Source of the DNA: G039029935 sp039029935
Lineage (GTDB): Bacteria; Chloroflexota; Anaerolineae; Caldilineales; Caldilineaceae
DNA length: 8,263 nt
Direction: 5' to 3'
Assembly: GCA_039029935.1 (NCBI GenBank)
Contig: JBCCFC010000601.1
Location: 1-8,263, forward strand
Every line of letters begins with the position of its first letter. Positions within the stretch are counted from its first letter, which is position 1. Shown in pieces: positions 1-5,715 of this stretch. Made by a program: the position numbers and the translations under genes. The notes under the pieces are model-generated. The model did not search any database, was not told the DNA's origin, and saw only the letters and a list, made by a program, of their open reading frames with translations.

Positions 1-618
1 ACGTCCCCAAGGCACATTATTGGCGCCTGGAATATGACCACCGCGCATGGCACCTTCCTGTGGATAGTCTGGCATATGCAGCAATTCCCCGCTGAATTCG
101 CCCGGGCTGCGTACATCGACCAATGCACCACCACCATCAACGTGAGCCAGTACTTGGTCGCGGAAAGCACGAATCTGGCTGTCATCGCGATCCGAAGCAG
201 CATACTCGCTGGCCGCAACCTCTGGCACGTCACGCGTCATCTCACGGCCTTCGCTCTGCCACTTGAGCCGACCACCGTTCATGATTTTGGCGTTGGTGTG
301 ACCAAAGAGTTGGAAAACCCAGAAGGCGTAGCAAGCCCACCAGTTATTTTTGTCGCCATAAAAAACGACTGTGGTATCCTTGGTGATGCCATTGCGCTGC
401 ATCAATGCCTCAAAGCCCTCTTTGCTAACATAATCACGCATCAGTGAGTCATTCAGGTCAGCGTGCCAGTCAATTTTCACGGCCCCCGGAATATGGCCGA
501 TATCATAGAGCAGGATATCTTCATTGCTCTCAACAAGACGAATATTGTCATCATTTCCATGGGCAGCTACCCATTCTGTACTAACCAATACATCTGGCTG
601 TGCGTATCCATTTGACAT
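1..618 (-). CDS. Two-domain rhodanese-family sulfurtransferase, C-terminus cut by window edge
   Basis: The first 206 codons are visible, starting at ATG 616-618 and staying open to base 1. Protein begins MSNGYAQPDVLVSTEWVAAH. The first rhodanese-like domain spans about residues 8-130, with LLYDIGHIPGAVKIDW (37-51), VVFYGDKNNWW (84-94) and the NGGRLKW segment (114-120). A second domain begins near 150, with ALVDVRSPGEF (165-175) and MRGGHIPGANNVPW (191-204). This tandem layout matches thiosulfate/3-mercaptopyruvate sulfurtransferases, which move sulfane sulfur through a persulfide on the C-terminal domain. That catalytic cysteine would lie beyond the left edge and cannot be checked. The wording closely resembles actinobacterial CysA-type thiosulfate sulfurtransferases (recollection, not a search). 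As last visible gene of the suf operon it may supply sulfur for cluster assembly (inference). A strong ribosome site (626-632) fixes the start. Confidence 0.93.
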   Translation of the reverse strand, partial: MSNGYAQPDVLVSTEWVAAHGNDDNIRLVESNEDILLYDIGHIPGAVKIDWHADLNDSLMRDYVSKEGFEALMQRNGITKDTTVVFYGDKNNWWACYAFWVFQLFGHTNAKIMNGGRLKWQSEGREMTRDVPEVAASEYAASDRDDSQIRAFRDQVLAHVDGGGALVDVRSPGEFSGELLHMPDYPQEGAMRGGHIPGANNVPWGR

Positions 619-625
619 GTGTTTT

Positions 626-632
626 TCCTCCT
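626..632 (-). promoter_or_regulatory. Strong Shine-Dalgarno for the sulfurtransferase
   Basis: Read on the minus strand the site is AGGAGGA, followed by 7 nt and the ATG at 618. It is the best ribosome site in the operon, which suggests this gene is translated independently of sufD, 124 nt upstream. Confidence 0.85.
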
Positions 633-671
633 ATAAACTTTATATCAGTATATGTCTGTTCTATCGGTAAT

Positions 672-740
672 CAGTAGGTCAGTAGGTCGGTGGTCGGTGG
701 GTCTGTATCGAATACCGACCTACCGAATACCGACCCACCG
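672..740. repeat. Low-complexity inverted repeat in the sufD-sulfurtransferase spacer
   Basis: The left half (plus strand) carries approximate 8-base units GTAGGTCA, GTAGGTCG, GTGGTCG, GTGGGTCT (682-689 is the cleanest). The right half carries two 15-base units, 709-723 and 724-738, that differ at one base. Two perfect inverted pairs are present: 682-691 with 714-723 (10 bp) and 695-703 with 732-740 (9 bp). The two pairs interleave, so several alternative folds are possible. One nested fold pairs the part nearest the sufD stop with 682-691 and needs one G-U pair. The element begins 2 nt after the sufD stop codon and ends about 40 nt before the next ribosome site. It could be an mRNA stabiliser, a processing site or partial terminator, or a dispersed intergenic repeat; no U-run marks it as a classical terminator. 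Confidence 0.75.
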
Positions 741-742
741 CT

Positions 743-2122
743 CTAACCGCCAATCTTCCGTTCAATCACCTGTTCAAGTTTTGTCACAACACTCTCAACA
801 GGCACACGATCCAACACTGCTTGGAAGAAGCCCTGGACAATCATGCGCTCGGCTTGAGCACGAGAAAGTCCACGTGCCATCAAGTAGAAGACATACTCAT
901 CTTCCACCTGTGCCGCCGTTGCTGCATGGGTACAGCGGACATCATCGGCCTCAATCTCCAATCCTGGAATGCTGTCGGCACGTGCCGTACTGTCCAAAAT
1001 CAAGTTGCCGTTGCGTTGGAATGCATCTGTCTTTTGCGCCTCTTTGTGAACGCGGATGATGCCCATATAGACATTACGCGCACGGTTTTTGAGTGCGCCG
1101 TTAAAGAGCAAATCACTAAAGCAATTTGGCACACGATGGGTCTGCAAGGTCTGGTGGTCAATGTGTTGACGCCCTGTTGGGAAGTAGATGCCCAACAGTT
1201 CACCGTGACCGCCCTCACCATGCATATCCAGATCAAGGAAGGCTTTGGTGACACGACTGCCCCAGCTCACCTGAATCCAGCGTAGGTCACTGTCACGCCC
1301 CATTTGCGCACGACCGTTGAGGAAATTCCATGTGGAATGCTCAAAGTCCTGCAAGTTCATGTAGCGCACGGTGCTATTGTCGCCAACCGATAGTTCAACC
1401 ACGCTGTTCTGCAAGCCCTTGTCACCACCAAGTAGATCGTCGACAACCGTGACTTCCGCCCCTTCTTCGGCAACCAGTAGCGTATGGTGAAAACTGCCGA
1501 CATTACCATCCACTTGATTCAGTATCACCTGTAAAGGCAATTCAACCTTAACATCTTTGGGCACATAGACAAATGCACCTGTGTCCCAAAAAGCAGCGTG
1601 TAACGCTGTAAATTTATTTTCATCGGCCTTGACAACCGACATAAAGTATTTTTGGACCAATTCTGGATGTTGCTGAATAGCGGTTTGCAGATCTGTAAAG
1701 ATTACACCCTGCGCTGTCAATGCATCGCTGTCCACATTTTCGCTGTAGGCCAAGCCTGCACTCTGGAAGACCAAGCTGGCCGCGCTCTCCATCTCATCCA
1801 ACTCTTGCTGCATGAGTTCGCCCAAATCGCTGCGTGAACCACCTGCAGCAGGTGTAATCATTGCTGGATGATTTTCCAGAGAAAATCCTGTCAAGCGTGT
1901 GCGTCGCCATGCTTCATCCGTTGCTTTGGGCCAAGGCATCTCCTCAAAAAGTTGCCAAGCTGCGAGGCGTGTTTCCAACATCCAATCGGGTTCATTGCGA
2001 GCCGCCGAAATCGCCCGAACAGACGCCTCGCTATACTGATGATTGTTCTCAACCGCTCCAGCCACATCAATGGCCGGAGCCTCTTTGACAAGTGTGCTCA
2101 ATTTTTCGAGTCCTTTATCCAA
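743..2122 (-). CDS. sufD: SufD, Fe-S cluster assembly scaffold subunit
   Basis: A 459-residue protein of the SufB/SufD beta-helix family. It partners with SufB and the SufC dimer in the cytoplasmic SufBC2D complex that builds Fe-S clusters. The N-terminal helical part (about 1-130) contains NEPDWMLETRLAAW (43-56), a family hallmark. The beta-helix core follows, with FVYVPKDVKVELPLQ (184-198). The C-terminal segment DVRCTHAATAA has C397 and H399, matching the C-S-H stretch of E. coli SufD that holds its functional His360. The helical tail includes FYLMARGLSRAQAERMIVQGF (412-432), the likely SufC-binding region. The start is a TTG at 2120-2122, overlapping the sufB stop by 8 nt, with GGAAGG 5 nt upstream. 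A second TTG seven codons later, behind AAAGGA, is an alternative. The protein ends KIGG at a TAG (743-745). Confidence 0.96.
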   Translation of the reverse strand: MDKGLEKLSTLVKEAPAIDVAGAVENNHQYSEASVRAISAARNEPDWMLETRLAAWQLFEEMPWPKATDEAWRRTRLTGFSLENHPAMITPAAGGSRSDLGELMQQELDEMESAASLVFQSAGLAYSENVDSDALTAQGVIFTDLQTAIQQHPELVQKYFMSVVKADENKFTALHAAFWDTGAFVYVPKDVKVELPLQVILNQVDGNVGSFHHTLLVAEEGAEVTVVDDLLGGDKGLQNSVVELSVGDNSTVRYMNLQDFEHSTWNFLNGRAQMGRDSDLRWIQVSWGSRVTKAFLDLDMHGEGGHGELLGIYFPTGRQHIDHQTLQTHRVPNCFSDLLFNGALKNRARNVYMGIIRVHKEAQKTDAFQRNGNLILDSTARADSIPGLEIEADDVRCTHAATAAQVEDEYVFYLMARGLSRAQAERMIVQGFFQAVLDRVPVESVVTKLEQVIERKIGG

Positions 2123-3530
2123 TACTGCCTTCCATCTGAAGCTGAATCAATCGATTCATTTCAACAGCGTATTCCATCGGTAATTCTTTGACCAACGGCT
2201 CAATAAAGCCTCCGACAATCATGGCGGAGGCTTCTTCCTCGCTGATACCACGACTCATAAGATAGAAGAGTTGCTCTTCTCCAATCTTGCTGACCGATGC
2301 TTCGTGACCGATGCTGACGTTATCCTCTTCAATTTCAATATAGGGATAGGTGTCAGAACGGCTGGCTTCGTCAAGCAGCAGCGCATCACAGACGACATTG
2401 CTGCGGCTGTTGTGTGCCCCCTTGGCGACCTTGAGCAGACCACGATAGCTGGAACGCCCGCCATTTTTGCTGATCGACTTAGAGATGATCTTGGAGCTGG
2501 TGTGTGGTGCAGCATGGACAACCTTACCGCCCGCATCTTGGTGTTGACCTGTGCCCGCAAAGGCAATTGACAAAATTTCACCATGCGCCTTGGGTCCCAT
2601 CATATAGACCGCTGGATATTTCATGGTGACTTTGCTGCCCAAGTTACCGTCGATCCATTCCATTGTGCCGCCTTCTTCGGCAATGGAGCGTTTTGTGACC
2701 AAGTTGTACACATCGGTACTCCAGTTCTGGATGGTGGTATAGCGACAACGGGCATCCTTCTTGACGATGATCTCGACAACGGCACTGTGAAGGCTGTTGC
2801 TGCTGTAGACAGGTGCGGTACATCCCTCGACATAGTGCATGTTCGCACCCTCTTCAACGATGATTAAGGTGCGCTCAAACTGCCCCATATTCTCGGCGTT
2901 AATACGGAAATATGCCTGCAGCGGAATATCAACCTGGACGCCTTTGGGCACATAGACAAAGCTACCACCGCTCCAGACGGCACTGTTTAATGCTGCAAAT
3001 TTATTGTCGGCAGCAGGAATAATGGTGGCAAAGTATTCACGCACCAAATCTTCATGCTCGCGCAGCCCTGTGTCCATATCTAGGAACACAACGCCCTGCT
3101 TTTCCCACTCTTCGCGCAGACTGTGGTAGACAACCTCTGAGTCGTATTGCGCACCAACACCCGCCAAGAACTTGCGCTCGGCTTCGGGGATGCCCAATCG
3201 TTCAAAGGTATTCTTGATGTCTTCTGGCACATCTTCCCACGTCTTGCCCTGCTCCTCAGAAGCGCGTAGGTAATAGAAAATTTCATCAAAGTCGATGCCG
3301 CTCAGGTCTGCGCCCCAATCTGGCATGGGCTTGGCGAAAAAGATATCAAGCGCATCGTGGCGGAATTGGCGCATCCAATCTGGCTCATTTTTCTGATCCG
3401 AAATCTCGTCAACAACAGCATGGGTCAACCCGCGCTCGGCCTTATAAACCGCCTCAATTTTGTCATGAAACCCATACTCATATTCGTCCTTGACGCCCTC
3501 TAAATTCATCATGTCTGCTTGCGTTGCCAT
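2115..3530 (-). CDS. sufB: SufB, Fe-S cluster assembly scaffold subunit
   Basis: A 471-residue SufB, close to the usual family length. It is the subunit of SufBC2D on which the nascent cluster forms. Residues matching functional positions of E. coli SufB fall at constant offsets. R209, N211, C237 (in EGCTAP), Q268 and W270 (in QNW) correspond to R226, N228, C254, Q285 and W287. C381 (in NVVCDALLL) and E410 (in GHEASVSKIGEEQLFYL) correspond to C405 and E434. The numbering comes from memory of the literature, but the local motifs are unambiguous. The N-terminal region has NEPDWMRQFR (48-57), shared with SufD. The core has FVYVPKGVQVDIPLQAYFRIN. A ribosome site AAGGAG (3537-3542) sits 6 nt before ATG 3530. 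The gene overlaps sufD by 8 nt and follows sufC after a repeat-filled 178-nt gap. Confidence 0.98.
   Translation of the reverse strand: MATQADMMNLEGVKDEYEYGFHDKIEAVYKAERGLTHAVVDEISDQKNEPDWMRQFRHDALDIFFAKPMPDWGADLSGIDFDEIFYYLRASEEQGKTWEDVPEDIKNTFERLGIPEAERKFLAGVGAQYDSEVVYHSLREEWEKQGVVFLDMDTGLREHEDLVREYFATIIPAADNKFAALNSAVWSGGSFVYVPKGVQVDIPLQAYFRINAENMGQFERTLIIVEEGANMHYVEGCTAPVYSSNSLHSAVVEIIVKKDARCRYTTIQNWSTDVYNLVTKRSIAEEGGTMEWIDGNLGSKVTMKYPAVYMMGPKAHGEILSIAFAGTGQHQDAGGKVVHAAPHTSSKIISKSISKNGGRSSYRGLLKVAKGAHNSRSNVVCDALLLDEASRSDTYPYIEIEEDNVSIGHEASVSKIGEEQLFYLMSRGISEEEASAMIVGGFIEPLVKELPMEYAVEMNRLIQLQMEGSIG
2128..2133 (-). promoter_or_regulatory. Shine-Dalgarno supporting the TTG start of sufD
   Basis: On the minus strand GGAAGG lies inside the last sufB codons, 5 nt before TTG 2120-2122. 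With the 8-nt sufB/sufD overlap this points to translational coupling, which would favour matched amounts of the two scaffold subunits (inference). Confidence 0.6.
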
Positions 3531-3536
3531 AAATCA

Positions 3537-3542
3537 CTCCTT
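3537..3542 (-). promoter_or_regulatory. Shine-Dalgarno for sufB
   Basis: AAGGAG on the minus strand with a 6-nt gap to the ATG at 3530 supports this start. The same AAGGAGTGA string precedes sufC, but there the gap to the start is 13 nt. Confidence 0.8.
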
Positions 3543-3553
3543 GTATAAAGGTG

Positions 3554-3709
3554 GAAGAGTTGAAAGGTTGAAAGGTTGAAGAGTGGAAACATGGAAAGAG
3601 TTAATGTTCATAAATATGAAGAAGACTAACTCGACGAATCCACTTTCAAATTACTACGAATTATGCTTGAACTTTTCAACCCTTCAACTTTTCAACTTTT
3701 CAACTCTTC
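3554..3709. repeat. Long imperfect inverted repeat of 8-base units filling the sufC-sufB spacer
   Basis: The left arm (plus strand, 3559-3598) has five tandem octamers: GTTGAAAG, GTTGAAAG, GTTGAAGA, GTGGAAAC, ATGGAAAG. The right arm (3673-3704) has the reverse complement in four octamers: TTTTCAAC, CCTTCAAC, TTTTCAAC, TTTTCAAC; a fifth, diverged unit is at 3665-3672. Opposing arms 3554-3589 and 3674-3709 match at about 32 of 36 positions, separated by roughly 85 nt. In the sufC-sufB transcript the right arm comes first, starting inside the sufC stop codon (TAG, 3709-3711), and the left arm ends about 12 nt before the sufB ribosome site. A long RNA stem is therefore possible between the two cistrons. 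A role in mRNA processing or differential expression is inference; a dispersed repeat element is an alternative. Confidence 0.85.
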
Positions 3710-4512
3710 TACGCTGTCACCATACCAAACTCTTCCTCAACCCAGCCATAGCCGCGCTCTTCCAACATCAGTGCGACTTCTGGGCCACCTGTTTTGACGA
3801 TACGACCACCAAAGAAAATGCTCACATAGTCCGGCTTTACATAGTTGAGTAGCCGTTGATAGTGTGTGATCATGAGGAAACCGCGATCCTCAGTGGCGAG
3901 CTTGTTGATACCATCCGACACTACACGCAATGCATCAATATCCAGCCCAGAGTCCGATTCATCCAAAATCGCAAACTTGGGTTCGAGCATTGCCATCTGC
4001 AGCACCTCGGTGCGTTTCTTTTCACCACCAGAGAAGCCATCATTCAAATAACGGCGGGCAAAGCTGGTGTCTACATTATATTCTTTCATTTTTGATGTTA
4101 GTTCGCGGCGAAATTGACGCATAGGCATCAAGTTGCTACCGATAACACCCGCTCGCTGGCTCTCGGACTTATTGTCCACATAGCCACGAATGTTGGAAAC
4201 AGCGGTGCGCAAGAAATTGGCAACGCTGACACCGGGGACAGCCACGGGATATTGGAAGGCAAGGAAGATACCCGCTTTGGTCCGTTCATCCGCCTCCATA
4301 TCGAGGATACTTTCGCCATCCAGCAGGATATCACCCTCGGTCACCTCATAGTGTGGGTGGCCTGCAATGACATAGGCAAGCGTGGATTTGCCAGAGCCAT
4401 TTGGCCCCATCATGGCATGAATCTCACCACTACGTACAGTCAAATTTACGCCCTTGAGAATTTCTGTATCTTCAACAGTAGCGTGTAAATTTTTGATTTC
4501 CAACACACTCAT
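3709..4512 (-). CDS. sufC: SufC, ABC-type ATPase of the SUF complex
   Basis: A 267-residue soluble ABC ATPase, slightly longer than E. coli SufC (about 248). It binds SufB and SufD, and its ATP-driven dimerisation reshapes the scaffold during cluster assembly. Visible elements are Walker A GPNGSGKST (36-44), Q-loop Q87 in FLAFQYP, ABC signature FSGGEKKRTE (160-169), Walker B AILDESDSGLD (181-191) with catalytic E185 and the SufC-typical SDSGLD, and the switch histidine H217 in MITHYQRLL. No membrane segments are present, as expected. The ATG start at 4510-4512 has AAGGAG (4526-4531) at a longish 13-nt gap. SufC is placed before sufB here, right after the regulator and a 119-nt spacer, whereas SufB-C-D order is common elsewhere. 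Confidence 0.98.
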   Translation of the reverse strand: MSVLEIKNLHATVEDTEILKGVNLTVRSGEIHAMMGPNGSGKSTLAYVIAGHPHYEVTEGDILLDGESILDMEADERTKAGIFLAFQYPVAVPGVSVANFLRTAVSNIRGYVDNKSESQRAGVIGSNLMPMRQFRRELTSKMKEYNVDTSFARRYLNDGFSGGEKKRTEVLQMAMLEPKFAILDESDSGLDIDALRVVSDGINKLATEDRGFLMITHYQRLLNYVKPDYVSIFFGGRIVKTGGPEVALMLEERGYGWVEEEFGMVTA

Positions 4513-4525
4513 AGTGTCTTTGTCA

Positions 4526-4531
4526 CTCCTT
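4526..4531 (-). promoter_or_regulatory. Shine-Dalgarno for sufC with long spacing
   Basis: AAGGAG on the minus strand lies 13 nt before the ATG at 4512, longer than the usual 5-9 nt. The inverted repeat at 4538-4558 begins just upstream of it, so pairing there could affect ribosome access (inference). Confidence 0.6.
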
Positions 4532-4537
4532 ATTAAA

Positions 4538-4558
4538 GTGAATTATTGTTAAATTCAC
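4538..4558. promoter_or_regulatory. Perfect inverted repeat upstream of sufC, candidate operator or hairpin
   Basis: GTGAATT, 7-nt spacer, AATTCAC: a perfect 7-bp inverted repeat whose near edge is 6 nt from the sufC ribosome site. One half and the spacer (GTGAATTATTGT) resemble a string in the sufR leader on the opposite strand (GTGAATAATTGT, 5385-5396). No internal sufC promoter is recognisable around it. It could be a protein-binding site or an RNA hairpin near the start region. Confidence 0.45.
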
Positions 4559-4630
4559 CCCTCCTAATCTCCCCAAACTAAGGAAGAACTGTTCCCTCTC
4601 CTAGCACGAGAGGGTTAGGGTGGGGTTAGA
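4558..4630. repeat. C-rich/G-rich inverted repeat in the sufR-sufC spacer
   Basis: The core is CCCTCTC (4594-4600), a 7-nt loop, then GAGAGGG (4608-4614). An outer imperfect pair joins CTAATCTCCCCA (4564-4575) to TGGGGTTAG (4621-4629) with a 3-nt bulge. The element starts right after the sufR stop. The CCCTCTC/GAGAGGG-TTAGGG wording resembles dispersed intergenic repeats seen in many bacterial genomes (recollection). It lacks a U-tract on the operon strand, so it is not an obvious intrinsic terminator. Confidence 0.65.
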
Positions 4631-4631
4631 A

Positions 4632-5312
4632 TTATTTTTTAATCACGAATGAACAGCCCGTATGACCATCCATCATGCATTCGGTTAAATTAACATCAGA
4701 CCCAACAACCTGACTGATCATCTGCTGGTCCATGTCGCAAATTTCACGGTGTTCTTGTGCCAACTCATTATATGGACAATTATATGTTTTTAAAATAACT
4801 CTGTTGCCTTCCTCGTCATGTTCTGACGGATAGAGAACATCCGTTAGCACACCATCAAGATTAAGCACCGCTGCAAATTCATCGAGTCGCTCAAAAGGTT
4901 GAATTGAACGAACAGACTGACTGTATTTCTCTGCAAGCCGCTCGCCAACACGAGAGAGTAAATGCGCTACCTGACCCTTACCCTCAATGGAGACTATCTC
5001 TTCCAATAACATGAGTGCCAAATCGTCGCAGTTGCAGGCAAACAGCTTGCGTCCTTCATCCGTGATGACGTAAGCGTGATGAGGCCGCCCGACCCCTGTG
5101 TTAACCCGTCTCCGTTCAACTTGCCCCGCAGCCAACAGTCCATTAAGATGTTGGCGTACTGCTGTTGTGGTAACCCCCAGTAGTTGCTCAATCTCTTTGA
5201 TTGTCGCTGACTCATTCCGTTGCAAATACTCTAAGATTTGACGTGATGGCGTTTTTTGATTATTCAATTCTTTTCGTTCACGCAAGTGTGCGTGTTGAGA
5301 GCGAATCGACAT
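4632..5312 (-). CDS. sufR: SufR-like winged-helix repressor with C-terminal cysteine cluster
   Basis: A 226-residue DNA-binding regulator at the head of the suf operon. The winged helix lies at about residues 22-82: an N-terminal helix (SRQILEYLQRNESATIKEIEQLLG), the recognition helix with TTTAVRQHLNGLLAAG, and a wing VERRRVNTGVGRPHHAYVITDEG. The C-terminal half carries C179-X12-C192-X19-C212-X7-C220 in NCPYNELAQEHREIC...LTEC...GC. This is the kind of cluster used by SufR proteins to bind an Fe-S cluster and repress suf genes when clusters are plentiful. Two further cysteines (C93, C95) lie in ACNC. I chose ATG 5310-5312, behind AGGGGG at 4 nt. A longer in-frame TTG start at 5387 would add 25 residues without a ribosome site and would fall only about 20 nt from the predicted transcript start. 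The symbol is assigned by context and cysteine motif. Confidence 0.87.
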   Translation of the reverse strand: MSIRSQHAHLRERKELNNQKTPSRQILEYLQRNESATIKEIEQLLGVTTTAVRQHLNGLLAAGQVERRRVNTGVGRPHHAYVITDEGRKLFACNCDDLALMLLEEIVSIEGKGQVAHLLSRVGERLAEKYSQSVRSIQPFERLDEFAAVLNLDGVLTDVLYPSEHDEEGNRVILKTYNCPYNELAQEHREICDMDQQMISQVVGSDVNLTECMMDGHTGCSFVIKK

Positions 5313-5316
5313 TATG

Positions 5317-5322
5317 CCCCCT
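5317..5322 (-). promoter_or_regulatory. Shine-Dalgarno deciding the sufR start
   Basis: AGGGGG on the minus strand, 4 nt before ATG 5312. It favours this ATG over the upstream TTG at 5385-5387, which lacks any purine-rich site. Confidence 0.6.
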
Positions 5323-5341
5323 AATCTATGGCTTGCACTAA

Positions 5342-5361
5342 ATATCCAAGCTATAGGATAT
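5342..5361. promoter_or_regulatory. Inverted repeat in the sufR leader, candidate operator
   Basis: ATATCC, 8-nt spacer, GGATAT: a perfect 6-bp inverted repeat between the predicted sufR promoter and its ATG. It could be a binding site for the regulator itself, but a match of this size in AT-rich DNA can occur by chance. Confidence 0.3.
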
Positions 5362-5379
5362 ACAAAATTTTGATAAATG

Positions 5380-5396
5380 TTGTACAATTATTCACA
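5380..5396. promoter_or_regulatory. Palindrome plus shared motif downstream of the suf promoter, candidate SufR site
   Basis: TTGTACAA (5380-5387) is a perfect 8-bp palindrome. Read on the minus strand the segment continues from GTGAATAATTGTAC (5396 to 5383). Its first 12 bases match GTGAATTATTGT in the sufC leader with one mismatch. It would sit about 10-25 nt downstream of the predicted transcription start, a position where a repressor could block the operon. Assignment to SufR is inference. Confidence 0.4.
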
Positions 5397-5412
5397 TTCT
5401 ACGGTTAGAGGT

Positions 5413-5442
5413 AGTATAAAACCATTAAACCTATTTTGTCAA
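5413..5442 (-). promoter_or_regulatory. Sigma70-type promoter of the suf operon
   Basis: On the minus strand a perfect TTGACA -35 box (5437-5442) is followed by an 18-bp spacer and TATACT as -10 box (5413-5418). Transcription would start near 5406, giving a leader of roughly 95 nt to the sufR ATG. It is the only strong promoter I see for the five minus-strand genes, so they are probably cotranscribed. Confidence 0.82.
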
Positions 5443-5715
5443 ATTAATATGTTTTTATTGTGCAAATAAAGAGTATTGCTCTGATGCCTAGCATCATCCC
5501 ACGTTGATCCCATATTTAATCGGTATAATTTTTTGCGAAGATGGGATTTTGTGCGTCTATAAACTTATGATTTTCTCCAAAGCAAAGTATAATAATCGCC
5601 ATAGCTCGTGTCGTTGTAAGAAACTCATCAAAAAAATAAAAAAAGATAATGTGAAAGACACGATGAAGTATATTTACCAAATAATTAAACTTGTATACTA
5701 AGGGTATAGTCCAAC
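5443..5715. other. AT-rich divergent intergenic region upstream of the membrane module
   Basis: The full gene-free gap runs from 5313 to 5715. Beyond the suf promoter and leader sites, this part holds no convincing gene. It contains a 15-bp palindrome TGATGC-CTA-GCATCA (5482-5496) and a 7-bp inverted pair ATCCCAT/ATGGGAT (5507-5513 and 5541-5547) that flanks a rightward TATAAT (5524-5529). The TATAAT has no good -35 box at 17 bp. A second rightward -10-like TATACT (5694-5699) lies just before the 317-residue gene, also without a clear -35. An open frame of 65 codons here (5504-5701) starts with TTG, is Lys/Ile-rich and has no ribosome site, so it is not called. Confidence 0.55.
5524..5529 (+). 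promoter_or_regulatory. Possible -10 box for the membrane-module operon
   Basis: TATAAT matches the consensus perfectly, but the best upstream TTGATC (5504-5509) is only 14 bp away. An activator-dependent or atypical promoter is possible. The start at 5716 would leave a leader of about 180 nt. Weak call. Confidence 0.3.

Noticed and set aside
34..447. Plus-strand open frame of 137 codons opposite the sulfurtransferase
   Set aside because: The minus strand encodes an unmistakable two-rhodanese protein with a strong ribosome site; the plus frame is its shadow.
647..652. Internal minus-strand promoter (TATACT) for the sulfurtransferase
   Set aside because: The -10-like box is good, but no -35 box is found at 16-18 bp, so it is not supported as a promoter.
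672..740. CRISPR array
   Set aside because: The units are 8-15 bases and contiguous, without spacers of constant length, and no cas genes are nearby.
821..1285. Plus-strand 154-codon open frame opposite sufD
   Set aside because: It is antisense to conserved SufD coding sequence, has no ribosome site and encodes no recognisable motif.
4594..4614. Intrinsic terminator between sufR and sufC
   Set aside because: The hairpin CCCTCTC/GAGAGGG is stable, but no U-run follows it on the minus strand, and the operon genes downstream have no other strong promoter.
4632..5387. Longer sufR with a TTG start at 5387, adding 25 residues
   Set aside because: No ribosome site precedes this TTG, it lies very near the predicted transcription start, and the added residues do not look like part of a winged-helix protein. 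ATG 5312 has AGGGGG upstream.
5504..5701. 65-codon open frame on the plus strand in the divergent intergenic region
   Set aside because: It starts with TTG without a ribosome site, has Lys/Ile/Tyr-biased composition expected of translated AT-rich DNA, and covers the predicted rightward promoter elements.
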